DNA from: Bacteroidia bacterium
GTDB lineage: Bacteria > Bacteroidota > Bacteroidia > AKYH767-A > 2013-40CM-41-45
Direction: 5' to 3'
Length of the DNA stretch: 55,238 nt
Assembly: GCA_020852075.1 (NCBI GenBank)
Contig: JADZBN010000018.1
Coordinates: 1 to 55,238 of the forward strand
Part shown: positions 28,891 through 39,119 of the stretch, in pieces
Layout: the number at the start of each line of letters is the position of its first letter
Numbering within the stretch: the stretch's first letter is position 1
Notes under the pieces: generated by a model
The model's database searches: none
What the model saw: only the letters and a program-made list of their open reading frames with translations
What the model was told of the DNA's origin: nothing
Position numbers and translations under genes: made by a program

Positions 28891-30522
28891 ATGCTTCCGG
28901 ATATGCTAAGGTTGCTTTTTTACAGGACGGCAACAAAGGCCTGCTTCGCACTGATGATGATCCTTTTTTCAATTCAGGCGCTTGCAGACAAGTATTGGAT
29001 CTCTTTTTCCGACAAGAATCACACCACCTTTGATCCATACGCATACTTTGATTCAAAGGCGATTGAAAGAAGGCTCCTGCAACACATACCGCTAAGCGAT
29101 TCAACCGATTTTCCTGTAAACGAATCCTATATCACAGCCGTCAGGAATCTTTCGGATTCAGTCTCCTGGGAAAGTCGCTGGTTGAATGGTGTCGCCGCGT
29201 ATGTGAACGCATCAAACCTTGGCCGGCTTAAAGCACTTCCGTTTATAAAAGACATCGTGCGTATGGAGGCCCATACGATCTGTGCCGGAAACAACCAGGT
29301 AATATGGAAAAGTTCCTCAGAATTGAAAGCATTGCTGAAATATCAGACCGAAAGAATGCAGGGCGGATATTTTACCGGACATAATATAGACGGGAGGGGC
29401 ATTCGTATTGCGGTTCTTGATGCCGGATTTCCGGAGGTTGACAAACACCCTGCATTTAAAAAACTGCGTGACGAACACAGAATCATTGATACATACGATT
29501 TTGTTTCACGCAAAAAATATGTGTATGATCACCATTGGCACGGAACAGCAACCTTGTCATGTATCGTCGGAATAAAAAACGGAACCCCTGTTGGACTCGC
29601 CACCGGGGCAGAAGTCTTATTGGCAAGAACAGAGCGGACAATGTCCGAACTCGAATCAGAGGAGGAGTTCTGGCTGGCAGCAGCAGAATGGGCAGACAAA
29701 AACGGAGCCGATATCATAAGCAGTTCCCTGGGATACACCACTCCGCGGTATTTTAATTCGGACATGAACGGTCGTAAAAGCCTGGTTGCGCGAGCCGCCA
29801 CCATTGCGGCCGCCAAAGGTATTCTGGTGGTCAATGCCGCCGGAAACGAGGGTGATAACAACTGGCGGTTTATTGATACACCGGGGGACGCCGACAGTGT
29901 ATTTACCGTAGGAGGGACAGACCCCTATACCGATATGCATATCGGCTTCAGTTCCTTCGGGCCTACTTCAGACGGAAGACTGAAACCAAACGCTTGCGCT
30001 CCCGGCATGGCCGTTGTGGCGAAGGGCCGCGGTTACACCATTCAGTCGGGAACCTCCTTTTCGACTCCGCTTGTTGCGGGATTTGCCGCATGTGCATGGC
30101 AGGAACACCGGTCACTTACCAACATGCAATTGTTTCAGAATATTGAGAAAGCCTCCCACCTCTATCCGTACTTTGATTATGCCCATGGATATGGAATTCC
30201 GCTTGCCGGACATCTCGACTCCGTGACGATACATGAACCCACCTTCGATTTCGTGATTGTCAACGATCATATCAAAGTGGTGCTGAGAGAAAAATACTCT
30301 TATCCCGCGGATGAAAACAGCATGGGATACAATGGGAGAAGGAATTTTTATTATAAAATTGAAGACGCCTCAGGGGCTATGCGATCCTATTACGTACTTC
30401 TCGCTTCACAAAAGGAAATACTCGATTTTTATGCCGAAGACTTTGCGCCAGGAGATCAACTCACCGTACACTTTGAGGGCTTCACACAATCACTGGAAGT
30501 GTTGCCGGAAGAAAACAAATGA
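28891..30522 (+). CDS. S8-family serine peptidase (subtilase)
   Basis: IAVLDAGFP (Asp), HHWHGTATLSCIVG (His), VNAAGNEGD (oxyanion Asn), SGTSFSTPLVAG (Ser). Confidence 0.94.
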   Translation: MLPDMLRLLFYRTATKACFALMMILFSIQALADKYWISFSDKNHTTFDPYAYFDSKAIERRLLQHIPLSDSTDFPVNESYITAVRNLSDSVSWESRWLNGVAAYVNASNLGRLKALPFIKDIVRMEAHTICAGNNQVIWKSSSELKALLKYQTERMQGGYFTGHNIDGRGIRIAVLDAGFPEVDKHPAFKKLRDEHRIIDTYDFVSRKKYVYDHHWHGTATLSCIVGIKNGTPVGLATGAEVLLARTERTMSELESEEEFWLAAAEWADKNGADIISSSLGYTTPRYFNSDMNGRKSLVARAATIAAAKGILVVNAAGNEGDNNWRFIDTPGDADSVFTVGGTDPYTDMHIGFSSFGPTSDGRLKPNACAPGMAVVAKGRGYTIQSGTSFSTPLVAGFAACAWQEHRSLTNMQLFQNIEKASHLYPYFDYAHGYGIPLAGHLDSVTIHEPTFDFVIVNDHIKVVLREKYSYPADENSMGYNGRRNFYYKIEDASGAMRSYYVLLASQKEILDFYAEDFAPGDQLTVHFEGFTQSLEVLPEENK

Positions 30523-30523
30523 A

Positions 30524-31228
30524 ATGAAAATACACAGATCGCTGGTATTGTTTCTGTTGATAATGACAGGAAGCGCCAAATCACAAACGGTTTTGTTGTC
30601 AGTAGATCGTGCCACGGACTCCCTGCCGACGCAATGGGGGCCCAATCTGAAAAAATATTCACACACATTTTTTTCTGCCGGGCTGATAGCTTCAAGCGGA
30701 GAAGCGGGTGGACAAATCATTGTAGGACCAAGCACCGAATTCGCATTCGGATTAAGGGATAAATACAGGGTGGGAAAAGTATATTCTCTTGGCTGGGATA
30801 TTTCGGTAAACCTGAGAATATTTAAGCTCAGGCAGGACGCAGGGAAACAACTTCCCGATACACTGATCTCTGATGTGTCCAGAATGGATTATGGTTCCGC
30901 TATCCTGGGCGTATTCCAGCGGTTTAATGTTGACCCGCTACGCGGCAACACGCTTGGAAAATACCTGGATACCGGTGTCTACGGCGAATGGTTTTATTCG
31001 ATACATTACATCCGGAAGGACCGTATGCCCGACGGCTCGAGGCTTAAGCAACAATTCACAAAACTGCCATTCACCAGGTCGTTCTCAGCAGGCGTATTCA
31101 CACGTATTGGCCTGAATAAAATCTCATTTTATGGCAGATTCAGGCTGACCTCCCTGTTTCTTCCGTCGTTTCAATTTCCCGAATTACCGGCCCTTACCCT
31201 TGGGGTGGAAGCCGCCATTTCCAGATAG
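30524..31228 (+). CDS. Exported protein of unknown function
   Basis: Start MKIHRSLVLFLLIMTGSAKSQ immediately after the subtilase stop. The ORF track begins too early, at 30311. Confidence 0.7.
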   Translation: MKIHRSLVLFLLIMTGSAKSQTVLLSVDRATDSLPTQWGPNLKKYSHTFFSAGLIASSGEAGGQIIVGPSTEFAFGLRDKYRVGKVYSLGWDISVNLRIFKLRQDAGKQLPDTLISDVSRMDYGSAILGVFQRFNVDPLRGNTLGKYLDTGVYGEWFYSIHYIRKDRMPDGSRLKQQFTKLPFTRSFSAGVFTRIGLNKISFYGRFRLTSLFLPSFQFPELPALTLGVEAAISR

Positions 31229-31233
31229 ACCCT

Positions 31234-31794
31234 ATGAAACTCCATGCTATAATCTCCCGCTTCCCGACGACGCATACTGCGGGGACAGTTTCTCTTGTAT
31301 GTATTCTGCTTCAATTTATATCCGCCAGGGGACAGGATGCAGAATCCTACATCAATATGAAAGGGACGGACTTTTCCGTAGAAAGGCACCTTAGTCTTCG
31401 CTGTGCATCTGATACACCCTGTGTCGTATTTAAGGAGTTGCTCCACCAAACAATTACCGTGAATCTTTCCGGCTTCTTCGAAGATCGAAAGGTCTATCTG
31501 ACCTTCGAGGTTCCTGCTAAAGAAGGGGCCCACAGGCTCAGGCTTGATAAAGACGGCGATCCAAAACCGGAGGAAAATTTCCTGCTGGAAATAGACGGCC
31601 CGGCAGCACCGGCCGACCGCTTTACCTATACCTTATTGGAAACCAACGACGAGGCGATGGTACGGATACGATCCATTTCTCCGGAAAGCCGTTCCGTATC
31701 AGGAGAATTCAATGCCAGATTTCATGACAATGCCAGATTTGTCAAGACGGGAGAGTTTTCAGGATCATTTACAATTACGGGTTCCGGGCAATAG
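31234..31794 (+). CDS. Exported protein of unknown function
   Basis: N-terminal hydrophobic segment; ORF starts 6 nt after the preceding stop. Confidence 0.6.
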   Translation: MKLHAIISRFPTTHTAGTVSLVCILLQFISARGQDAESYINMKGTDFSVERHLSLRCASDTPCVVFKELLHQTITVNLSGFFEDRKVYLTFEVPAKEGAHRLRLDKDGDPKPEENFLLEIDGPAAPADRFTYTLLETNDEAMVRIRSISPESRSVSGEFNARFHDNARFVKTGEFSGSFTITGSGQ

Positions 31795-31915
31795 TTACGG
31801 ATGCCGGCGTTATTAACAACCCGCGTTCATAACACAAATTCCATTCACGATTCTGCCGTAACCCAGGGTCTCAAAAACAGGTTAAATTTGTTGAATCAAT
31901 CAAACAATCCATGTA

Positions 31916-32164
31916 ATGTCACTGAGCAGAGAACAAAAGAAGGACCTTGAAGAACTTGGCCGCTACCTGAAAAAAATAGAACGGCTGGGTGTGGAAAACA
32001 ACATTGACCTAGATGTATATATGTCTGAATATAAGGACAATGGATATGCCGTGTATGCAACAGAAAATGTTTCAATGGAAGAAAAAGCAGCCACGCGGAA
32101 AAAGGTTTTTGAAAAAAAGGACAAAGAAAGGACGCCAAAAGCCCAAGCAGGCAGAAATCACTGA
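31916..32164 (+). CDS. Small charged protein of unknown function
   Basis: 82-aa ORF, followed by a terminator-like hairpin. Confidence 0.5.
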   Translation: MSLSREQKKDLEELGRYLKKIERLGVENNIDLDVYMSEYKDNGYAVYATENVSMEEKAATRKKVFEKKDKERTPKAQAGRNH

Positions 32165-32211
32165 ATACCCGTAAATATCACGAAATAGATTTCCGGTAAC
32201 CGCATTTTGTA

Positions 32212-32243
32212 AATCCCCCGAAGGCCATCTTCCGGGGATTTTT
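32212..32243 (+). terminator. Rho-independent terminator
   Basis: AATCCCCCGAAG-GCCAT-CTTCCGGGGATT, 12-bp stem with one mismatch, then TTTTT. Confidence 0.75.
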
Positions 32244-32292
32244 GTTACCCCACCATTGGAATCCGCCAATATTACCAATTAAGGTAATTTTA

Positions 32293-32300
32293 TACTTTTG
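32293..32300 (+). promoter_or_regulatory. Putative -7 element TAnnTTTG (TACTTTTG) upstream of nuoL
   Basis: 23 nt upstream of ATG 32323, after a terminator. Confidence 0.4.
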
Positions 32301-32322
32301 CCGCAGCATTTTATTGAATCAA

Positions 32323-34215
32323 ATGACGCAGCTGGTTGGGCTGATACCTCTTTTCCCGCTTATTGGTTTTCTGGTAATTGGTCTTTGGCAGAAGAAATTT
32401 CCCGGAATATTTTCAGGAATACTTGCCTCGGTACTTGTCGCCCTTTCCTTTATTATTTCTGCGGGAATATTTTTTACCCTGCCCACATCACCCGTTACGG
32501 TTGATATTTTCGACTGGATTGTATGTGGCAGTTTCTCGGCTAAAATGTCTTTCTATATTGATCCCGTTTCCTCGGTAATGTTGTTAATTGTTACGGGTGT
32601 GGGCCTTCTGATTCATATATATTCAATTGGATATATGAAAAACGACGAGGGCTTTGCGAGATTCTTTTCATATATGAACCTCTTCGTATTTTTTATGTTG
32701 TTACTGGTTCTTGGATCTAACTATCTGGTAATGTATGCCGGCTGGGAGGGGGTTGGCCTTTGCTCCTATCTGCTTATCGGATTCTGGTTTAAAAACACAG
32801 AGTATAACCACGCAGCCAACAAGGCATTCATCGTAAACCGGATCGGCGACCTGGGTTTTGTCCTGGGGATAATTTTAATGTTCCTGAACTTTGGATCCAT
32901 ATCCTTCGATCAGGTTTTCAGTTCAGCAAGCCACATGCCCCACAATCAGCCGGTAATGGTGACCATTACCCTGCTGCTGTTTGTCGGAGCCATCGCAAAA
33001 AGCGCACAGATACCTCTTTATACATGGCTCCCGGACGCAATGGCGGGCCCCACACCTGTCTCGGCACTCATCCATGCAGCAACCATGGTTACGGCTGGTG
33101 TTTATATGATCGTAAGGTCAAATATTATCTACTCGCTGGCGCCTTTTACATTACATATTATTGCAATCATTGGCCTGGCAACCGCCCTGTTTTCAGCGAC
33201 CATTGCTCTTGCACAAACCGACATCAAAAAGGTGCTGGCCTACTCAACGGTGAGCCAGTTGGGTTATATGTTTGTGGCCCTCGGCGTTGGCGCCTATTCA
33301 TCCGCGTTGTTTCACGTCACCACGCATGCCTTTTTTAAAGCGTTGTTGTTTCTGGCTGCAGGCAGTGTAATCCACGCCATGAGCGGTGAACAGGACATAC
33401 GCAATATGGGAGGGTTGCGAAAAAAACTGCCCATCACATTCCTGGTGTTTGGTGCGGGAACCCTGGCCATCAGCGGTGTCCCGCCGTTCTCCGGTTTCTT
33501 TTCCAAAGATGAAATTCTTGCAAAAACCTATTTGCAGAGCCCCTTTATGTTTATTGTTCTTTCCATCACATCCGTTCTTACGGCGATATATATGTTCCGG
33601 TTGTTCTTCCTGACATTTTACGGAACCTTCAGGGGTAACCGGGAACAGGAACACCACCTGCACGAATCTCCGCCTGTAATTACGATCCCCCTTGTAATCC
33701 TGGCGATACTGTCAACGCTGGGTGGATTTCTTGGCATGCCCTCAATCCTGTCTTCACACCATTTTTTTGATACATTTTTATCACCCTCCATTGCACCGGG
33801 GACTCTTGCCGGAAGTGGTGAAGTCAGTCACACATTTGAATGGACAGTAGTCGCAGTCTCCGTATTGGTACTCGCGGCGGTAATAATCTGGCTGTATTCC
33901 CGGTATCAGACCAGAGGCAATGTTCCGCCGCAGGAAGAAGCATCGTTTACTCCTGCATACAGGGTGCTTAATCATAAATACTACATAGATGAAATATATG
34001 ACACAATTATTGTAAAACCGTTATATGGCCTGGGGGTGGTGTTTTGGACCCTGGTGGATAACCGGCTTGTTGACGGGGTGGTCACAGGGATTAATAAAGG
34101 CGTATTGTATTCCTCACAAATGCTGCGGAGGGTACAGACGGGAAATATCGGATTTTACATATTCGTCATGGTGTTTGGAATAATTGCACTTTTGATTTTT
34201 AACCTGGTACTCTGA
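32323..34215 (+). CDS. nuoL: NADH-quinone oxidoreductase subunit L
   Basis: MYAGWEGVGLCSYLLIGFWF, LPDAMAGPTPVSALIHAATMVTAGVYMIVR, C-terminal HKYYIDEIYDTIIVKPLY...LRRVQTGNIGFY. Start ATG 32323. Confidence 0.96.
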   Translation: MTQLVGLIPLFPLIGFLVIGLWQKKFPGIFSGILASVLVALSFIISAGIFFTLPTSPVTVDIFDWIVCGSFSAKMSFYIDPVSSVMLLIVTGVGLLIHIYSIGYMKNDEGFARFFSYMNLFVFFMLLLVLGSNYLVMYAGWEGVGLCSYLLIGFWFKNTEYNHAANKAFIVNRIGDLGFVLGIILMFLNFGSISFDQVFSSASHMPHNQPVMVTITLLLFVGAIAKSAQIPLYTWLPDAMAGPTPVSALIHAATMVTAGVYMIVRSNIIYSLAPFTLHIIAIIGLATALFSATIALAQTDIKKVLAYSTVSQLGYMFVALGVGAYSSALFHVTTHAFFKALLFLAAGSVIHAMSGEQDIRNMGGLRKKLPITFLVFGAGTLAISGVPPFSGFFSKDEILAKTYLQSPFMFIVLSITSVLTAIYMFRLFFLTFYGTFRGNREQEHHLHESPPVITIPLVILAILSTLGGFLGMPSILSSHHFFDTFLSPSIAPGTLAGSGEVSHTFEWTVVAVSVLVLAAVIIWLYSRYQTRGNVPPQEEASFTPAYRVLNHKYYIDEIYDTIIVKPLYGLGVVFWTLVDNRLVDGVVTGINKGVLYSSQMLRRVQTGNIGFYIFVMVFGIIALLIFNLVL

Positions 34216-34236
34216 TTTGCCTGCTGAAAAAATAGA

Positions 34237-35703
34237 ATGATTAGTATCCTGATTTTAATTCCGTTTGTAGCCGCCATAGTTGTTCTTTTTTCGGGGGAAA
34301 AGGCAAAGACGATTTCTTTCTATGCGGCCATTGCCGAATTGATCGTATCGTTTTATGCGCTTACCTTGTTCAGGGCAGATGGAGGAATGCAGTTTGTACA
34401 GGACTACTGGTGGATACCATCACTTGGGATCAGTTATACAGTGGGGGCCGATGGCATCAGCATGCTCCTTGTCCTTCTCACTACGGTACTTACCCCGCTG
34501 ATCATATATTCTTCCTTCTCACACAACTATTCCCGCCCCGGGCTTTTCTATTCATTGATTCTGATCATGCAGGCGGCACTGATCGGTGTGTTCACCGCAC
34601 TCGACGGTTTTCTGTTTTATGTGTTTTGGGAACTCGCATTGATACCCATTTATCTGATTTGCCTGGTTTGGGGAGGAAAAGACAGGGTGCGCATCACACT
34701 CAAATTTTTTATCTATACGCTGTTCGGCAGTCTGCTGATGCTGGTGGCACTCATCTGGCTCTGGCTGCAGACTCCCGGTACACATTCTTTTGCACTGGAG
34801 GCATTGTACAAAATTCAGCTTACACCCGGGCAGTCTGGATGGATTTTTTGGGCATTCTTTATTTCGTTCGCCATTAAAATGCCGGTTTTCCCATTTCATA
34901 CCTGGCAGCCGGATACATATACAGATTCACCCACGCCCGGAACCATGCTGTTGTCCGGGATTATGTTGAAAATGGGTGTGTACGGACTCATCCGGTGGCT
35001 TCTACCCATTGCTACCGAAGGAATCGGCCAGTGGGGCTGGCTTGCATTGTCGCTGTCTCTGGTGAGTGTTTTGTATGCCAGCATCATTGCCCTGGTACAA
35101 AAAGACTTTAAACGACTTATCGCGTTTTCTTCCATAGCACACGTAGGACTGATTTCCGCAGGTGTATTCAGCCTTTCGCTTCAGGGTACCCAGGGTGCGG
35201 TAATCCAAATGCTAAACCACGGAATTAATGTTGTGGGACTGTTTTTCATTGCAGACATTCTTTCGACCAGGCTGAAGACGCGCGAGATGTCTGAAATGGG
35301 AGGCATACGACTGGTGGCCCCCCGGTTCTCCGCGGTGTTTATTATTCTGGTGATGGCAAGCATAGCACTTCCCCTGACCAACGGATTCGTTGGTGAATTT
35401 CTGCTGATAAACGGAATATTCCAGGTTAGCGGCAGGATGGCTGCAGTTGCCGGACTGACAATTATACTGGGAGCAGTGTATATGCTCACCTCCTACAGGA
35501 AAATAGTGCTGGGAGACAAACAAGCCAGAACAGCGCTTTTTGCTGACCTGACACCACAGGAAAAAGGAGTTCTGGTTCCGCTGGTTGTATTGATCATTGC
35601 CATTGGTGTATATCCGTCTCCCATTCTTCGATTCGCAGAACCCTCTGTAAAGGCCATACTCGGGATCATTCATGGTCACGGAGGGATGGCGCTCATGAAT
35701 TAA
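34237..35703 (+). CDS. nuoM: NADH-quinone oxidoreductase subunit M
   Basis: GADGISMLLVLLTTVLTPL, FWELALIPIYLI, FPFHTWQPDTYTDSPTPGTMLLSGIMLKMGVYGLIRW. Confidence 0.96.
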   Translation: MISILILIPFVAAIVVLFSGEKAKTISFYAAIAELIVSFYALTLFRADGGMQFVQDYWWIPSLGISYTVGADGISMLLVLLTTVLTPLIIYSSFSHNYSRPGLFYSLILIMQAALIGVFTALDGFLFYVFWELALIPIYLICLVWGGKDRVRITLKFFIYTLFGSLLMLVALIWLWLQTPGTHSFALEALYKIQLTPGQSGWIFWAFFISFAIKMPVFPFHTWQPDTYTDSPTPGTMLLSGIMLKMGVYGLIRWLLPIATEGIGQWGWLALSLSLVSVLYASIIALVQKDFKRLIAFSSIAHVGLISAGVFSLSLQGTQGAVIQMLNHGINVVGLFFIADILSTRLKTREMSEMGGIRLVAPRFSAVFIILVMASIALPLTNGFVGEFLLINGIFQVSGRMAAVAGLTIILGAVYMLTSYRKIVLGDKQARTALFADLTPQEKGVLVPLVVLIIAIGVYPSPILRFAEPSVKAILGIIHGHGGMALMN

Positions 35704-35716
35704 CCGTAATGAATCT

Positions 35717-37090
35717 GTGGTAACACTTATCATACTTGCCGGGCTTGGGCTTATTAGCCTGTTTTCTGAAATTTTCAGTTTCAGAAAAATCCTGTATCCC
35801 CTGATCCTGGCCGGTCTTGCTGCAGCGTTTGTTGCCAATATTACCGATTGGAATACCGGTGGCGCGATATTTAATAATATGATGCATTCCGATCATTTTT
35901 CGGTGGCATTTAACGGGGTCTTGATTGCCACTGCTTTCTTTTGGTTTTTGGTTTCCCCCGGATATTTTCATGACCCTACAAACCGCACAGATCATTTTTC
36001 ACTGTTATTGTTTTCCCTTACCGGCGCCACGCTGCTTACCTCTTTTTCCAATATGATCATGCTGTTCCTTGGAATTGAAATCTTATCCATATCACTGTAT
36101 GTTCTCGCCGGGAGCAAAAAACAGGATCTTGCTTCCAACGAAGCTGCTCTGAAGTATTTTCTGATAGGTTCATTTACCACCGGGTTTCTCCTTTTTGGCA
36201 TGGCACTTCTGTATGGCGCTTCGGGTTCTTTTAACCTTGAGGCAATTTCACGATTCATTGCAAATAACCAGGGACAGGGAAATGTACTGGTTTACACCGG
36301 CGTCATTCTGATGATGTCTGCCCTTGCATTCAAGGTGTCGGCAACACCTTTTCATTTCTGGGCACCCGACGTGTATCAGGGCTCACCAACCGTAGTAACT
36401 TCGTTTATGTCAACCGTTGTGAAGACGGCGGCCCTCGCTGCCTTTCTTCGCCTGTTTATGTATTGCTTTGGTACAATCAACGGCTTCTGGTCGGGAGGCA
36501 TTGAAATTATTGCTGCGGCATCAATAATCATTGGAAACCTTACGGCAATTTTCCAGGACGATTTCAAACGCATGATCGCATATTCCGGTGTTTCACATGC
36601 GGGATATATGCTGCTTGCGATTCTGGCGATGAACAACTCCTCCGCATCTTCATTGCTGTATTATTCAGCCGGCTATTCTCTCTCACTGCTTGTTGCATTT
36701 TCTGCGTTGTTATTGGTGGCAAAAGCCACTGGCGCTGAAACCATTTCTGCCTTCAACGGGCTGGCCAAAAGAAATCCCCTGCTTGCGGGGATCACAATTA
36801 TTGCCATGCTATCGCTTGCCGGCATTCCTCCTACTGCAGGCTTCTTTGGTAAATACTATATTTTTTCAGCAGCATTAAAAAGCAATTATACCGGCCTGGT
36901 TGTATTGGCCGTGTTCGGATCTCTCGTCGGAGTATTGTACTATTTTCGGGTAATCATAGTCATGTTCAGGGAAGGATCGGACACCCGCCCGGTTGTCGCC
37001 TCTCCCGGTGAAAGGATTTACCTGTTGCTGATTGCATTTCTGATTCTTTTTATTGGAGTGTGGCCCGGCTATCTGGTATCCCTTCTTTGA
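35717..37090 (+). CDS. nuoN: NADH-quinone oxidoreductase subunit N (GTG start)
   Basis: FLGIEILSISLYVLAGSKKQDLASNEAALKYFLIGSFTTGF, TPFHFWAPDVYQGSPTVVTSFMSTVVKTAA. Confidence 0.94.
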   Translation: MVTLIILAGLGLISLFSEIFSFRKILYPLILAGLAAAFVANITDWNTGGAIFNNMMHSDHFSVAFNGVLIATAFFWFLVSPGYFHDPTNRTDHFSLLLFSLTGATLLTSFSNMIMLFLGIEILSISLYVLAGSKKQDLASNEAALKYFLIGSFTTGFLLFGMALLYGASGSFNLEAISRFIANNQGQGNVLVYTGVILMMSALAFKVSATPFHFWAPDVYQGSPTVVTSFMSTVVKTAALAAFLRLFMYCFGTINGFWSGGIEIIAAASIIIGNLTAIFQDDFKRMIAYSGVSHAGYMLLAILAMNNSSASSLLYYSAGYSLSLLVAFSALLLVAKATGAETISAFNGLAKRNPLLAGITIIAMLSLAGIPPTAGFFGKYYIFSAALKSNYTGLVVLAVFGSLVGVLYYFRVIIVMFREGSDTRPVVASPGERIYLLLIAFLILFIGVWPGYLVSLL

Positions 37091-37581
37091 TACGAGCAGC
37101 AAGGTACCCCCGCCCAACTCCAATTCACAGATTGGGAGAAAGGTCCGAACCATTCGGGGTATCCCCATACTCCCACGCCGGAACGGATGATTAAAAACAT
37201 CATTTGATGTATTAAACAGGTAAATTGACAATATATTTTATCAGATTCGTTTACATATGATCCTATAACCTCGGGACCGGCGAAACTCAGGACGATGCAT
37301 GGCGTGAGCAGGTTGAGACGGTTCTTCACTTCCGCCCTGGCATCAGCCGGGTATATTCAAACCAATGACCGCACAACAGGCTAATAATCATGCAGATGCA
37401 ATTATTCCCCCATACACGGGAACGATAGAAATCAGGTGTTTTCAGATTTTGCAATTCATTGAAATTTCCTATTATTGTCACCTCGAAAAAATTTCTTTTT
37501 CCTGAAAAAGTTTCTCTTCGGGCGGAGTTATTGTTGACTTTATTTAACTACCATAAAAATCCCAAATCTAAGATTCATAAC

Positions 37582-38400
37582 ATGACCCAATCAAGCAAAA
37601 AAAGCGGCACATTACAGGCAGTACTTGCAGCAGCCGTAATACCTATAGCACTGGTGATCGGATATCTGATCTGGAAATTTATCATGGGCGATCCGGCAGG
37701 ATTTGAAGACGGGGATCCGGAAAAAAATCCACTGCCCAACAACATACTGGCAACCATGTATAAAGGAGGCCCTCTGGTACCGGTACTGATTTGCCTTGCC
37801 ATTACGGCCATTACCTTTTCCATTGAAAGAATTATTTCGATCGGCAAGTCGAAAGGAAGCGGACGCATCGAAACGTTCATTCAGAAAATCCGATCTCTTA
37901 TGGCTCAGGGAAATATAGAAGGCGCAAAATCAGAATGTCAAAGACAGCGCGGTTCCATTGCCAATGTGGTGGTATCCGGTCTTGGAATGTACGAAATGAT
38001 GGAAAAGGATCAAAATCTGGATAAAGAGCGAAAACTACTGGCCATTCAAAAGGAACTGGAGGAGGCTACAACGCTGGAGCTTCCTATGCTGAGTAAAAAT
38101 CTCGTGATTATTTCAACGATTGCTTCCATTGCCACACTCCTGGGGCTCTTCGGAACCGTGTTGGGTATGATCCGCGCATTTGCCGCCCTGGCAACTGCCG
38201 GCGCCCCCGATGCTGTGGCATTGTCAACCGGAATTTCTGAAGCGCTGGTGAATACCGCACTGGGTATTGGAACCTCGGCAATTGCCATCATCATGTATAA
38301 CTACTTTACCAATAAAATTGATGGCATCACCTACGGGATTGACGAAGCCGGATACAGCATTGTGCAGTCATTTGCTTCCCGGTACAAAGACAACCGTTGA
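37582..38400 (+). CDS. exbB: MotA/TolQ/ExbB proton channel family protein
   Basis: IISTIASIATLLGLFGTVLGMIRAFAALATAGAPDAVALSTGISEALVNTALGIGTSAIAIIMYNYF. Start ATG 37582. Confidence 0.94.
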   Translation: MTQSSKKSGTLQAVLAAAVIPIALVIGYLIWKFIMGDPAGFEDGDPEKNPLPNNILATMYKGGPLVPVLICLAITAITFSIERIISIGKSKGSGRIETFIQKIRSLMAQGNIEGAKSECQRQRGSIANVVVSGLGMYEMMEKDQNLDKERKLLAIQKELEEATTLELPMLSKNLVIISTIASIATLLGLFGTVLGMIRAFAALATAGAPDAVALSTGISEALVNTALGIGTSAIAIIMYNYFTNKIDGITYGIDEAGYSIVQSFASRYKDNR

Positions 38401-38464
38401 TTTTTTTTGTTTCCGTTATGGAAATTGCACCAAATCTGCCTCTATTCAGTTGTAAATCCCGGTA

Positions 38465-39088
38465 ATGCCCAAAATCAAAATAGCGAAAAAATCCCCGTCA
38501 CTCGACATGACACCTATGGTGGATCTGGCCTTTCTGCTGGTAACCTTTTTTATGCTTACCACCAAGTTCAGACCCGACGAACCGGTTATTGTAGATCAGC
38601 CCTCTTCCATCAGCGATATTCCGCTTCCGGACAAAGGAGTCATCATGATTACGGTTGACAAAAACGGAAGGGTGTTTTTTAACGTGGAAGGACAGCAAAT
38701 ACGAATTGATATTCTCAATAAAATGGCAGAACGGTTTAACCTGACCTTCGATGATAAAGAAAAGAAGCGCTTTGCGGTACTGGCTTCCGTTGGAATGCCC
38801 ATGTCGGACATGAAGGCGTACCTCGACGCCAGTGATAATGACCGAAAAAAAATGAATCTCGAAACGAAGGGAATCCCCATTGATTCCACCAATAATGAAC
38901 TCAATTTCTGGATTAATGCCGCAAGAAATGTAGCGCCAAGGTTTAGCCTTGCCATCAGAGGTGACAGGGATGCTGATATTCCCTCCATCAAGAGAGTAAT
39001 TTCTATCCTTCAGGACAATAAAGCCAACAGATTTGCATTAATTACAAATCTGGAAGGCGCCGGAGTGGTCGAGGAACCCAAAAACTAA
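38465..39088 (+). CDS. exbD: ExbD/TolR family protein (copy 1)
   Basis: SLDMTPMVDLAFLLVTFFMLTTKF; periplasmic domain with VITVDKNGRVFF. Confidence 0.92.
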   Translation: MPKIKIAKKSPSLDMTPMVDLAFLLVTFFMLTTKFRPDEPVIVDQPSSISDIPLPDKGVIMITVDKNGRVFFNVEGQQIRIDILNKMAERFNLTFDDKEKKRFAVLASVGMPMSDMKAYLDASDNDRKKMNLETKGIPIDSTNNELNFWINAARNVAPRFSLAIRGDRDADIPSIKRVISILQDNKANRFALITNLEGAGVVEEPKN

Positions 39089-39119
39089 AAATTACCTGAT
39101 TAGAACCGAATAAGCAATC

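Noticed and set aside
35701-35730. Possible frameshift at the nuoN start (ATGAATCTGTGGTAACACTT gives a 4-codon ORF from the ATG)
   Set aside because: GTG 35717 gives a reasonable nuoN start. Without read data or homolog N-termini the evidence for an indel is too weak.
35212-35838. 208-aa minus-strand ORF across the nuoM/nuoN junction
   Set aside because: Antisense to two strongly supported Complex I genes, with no plausible motif.
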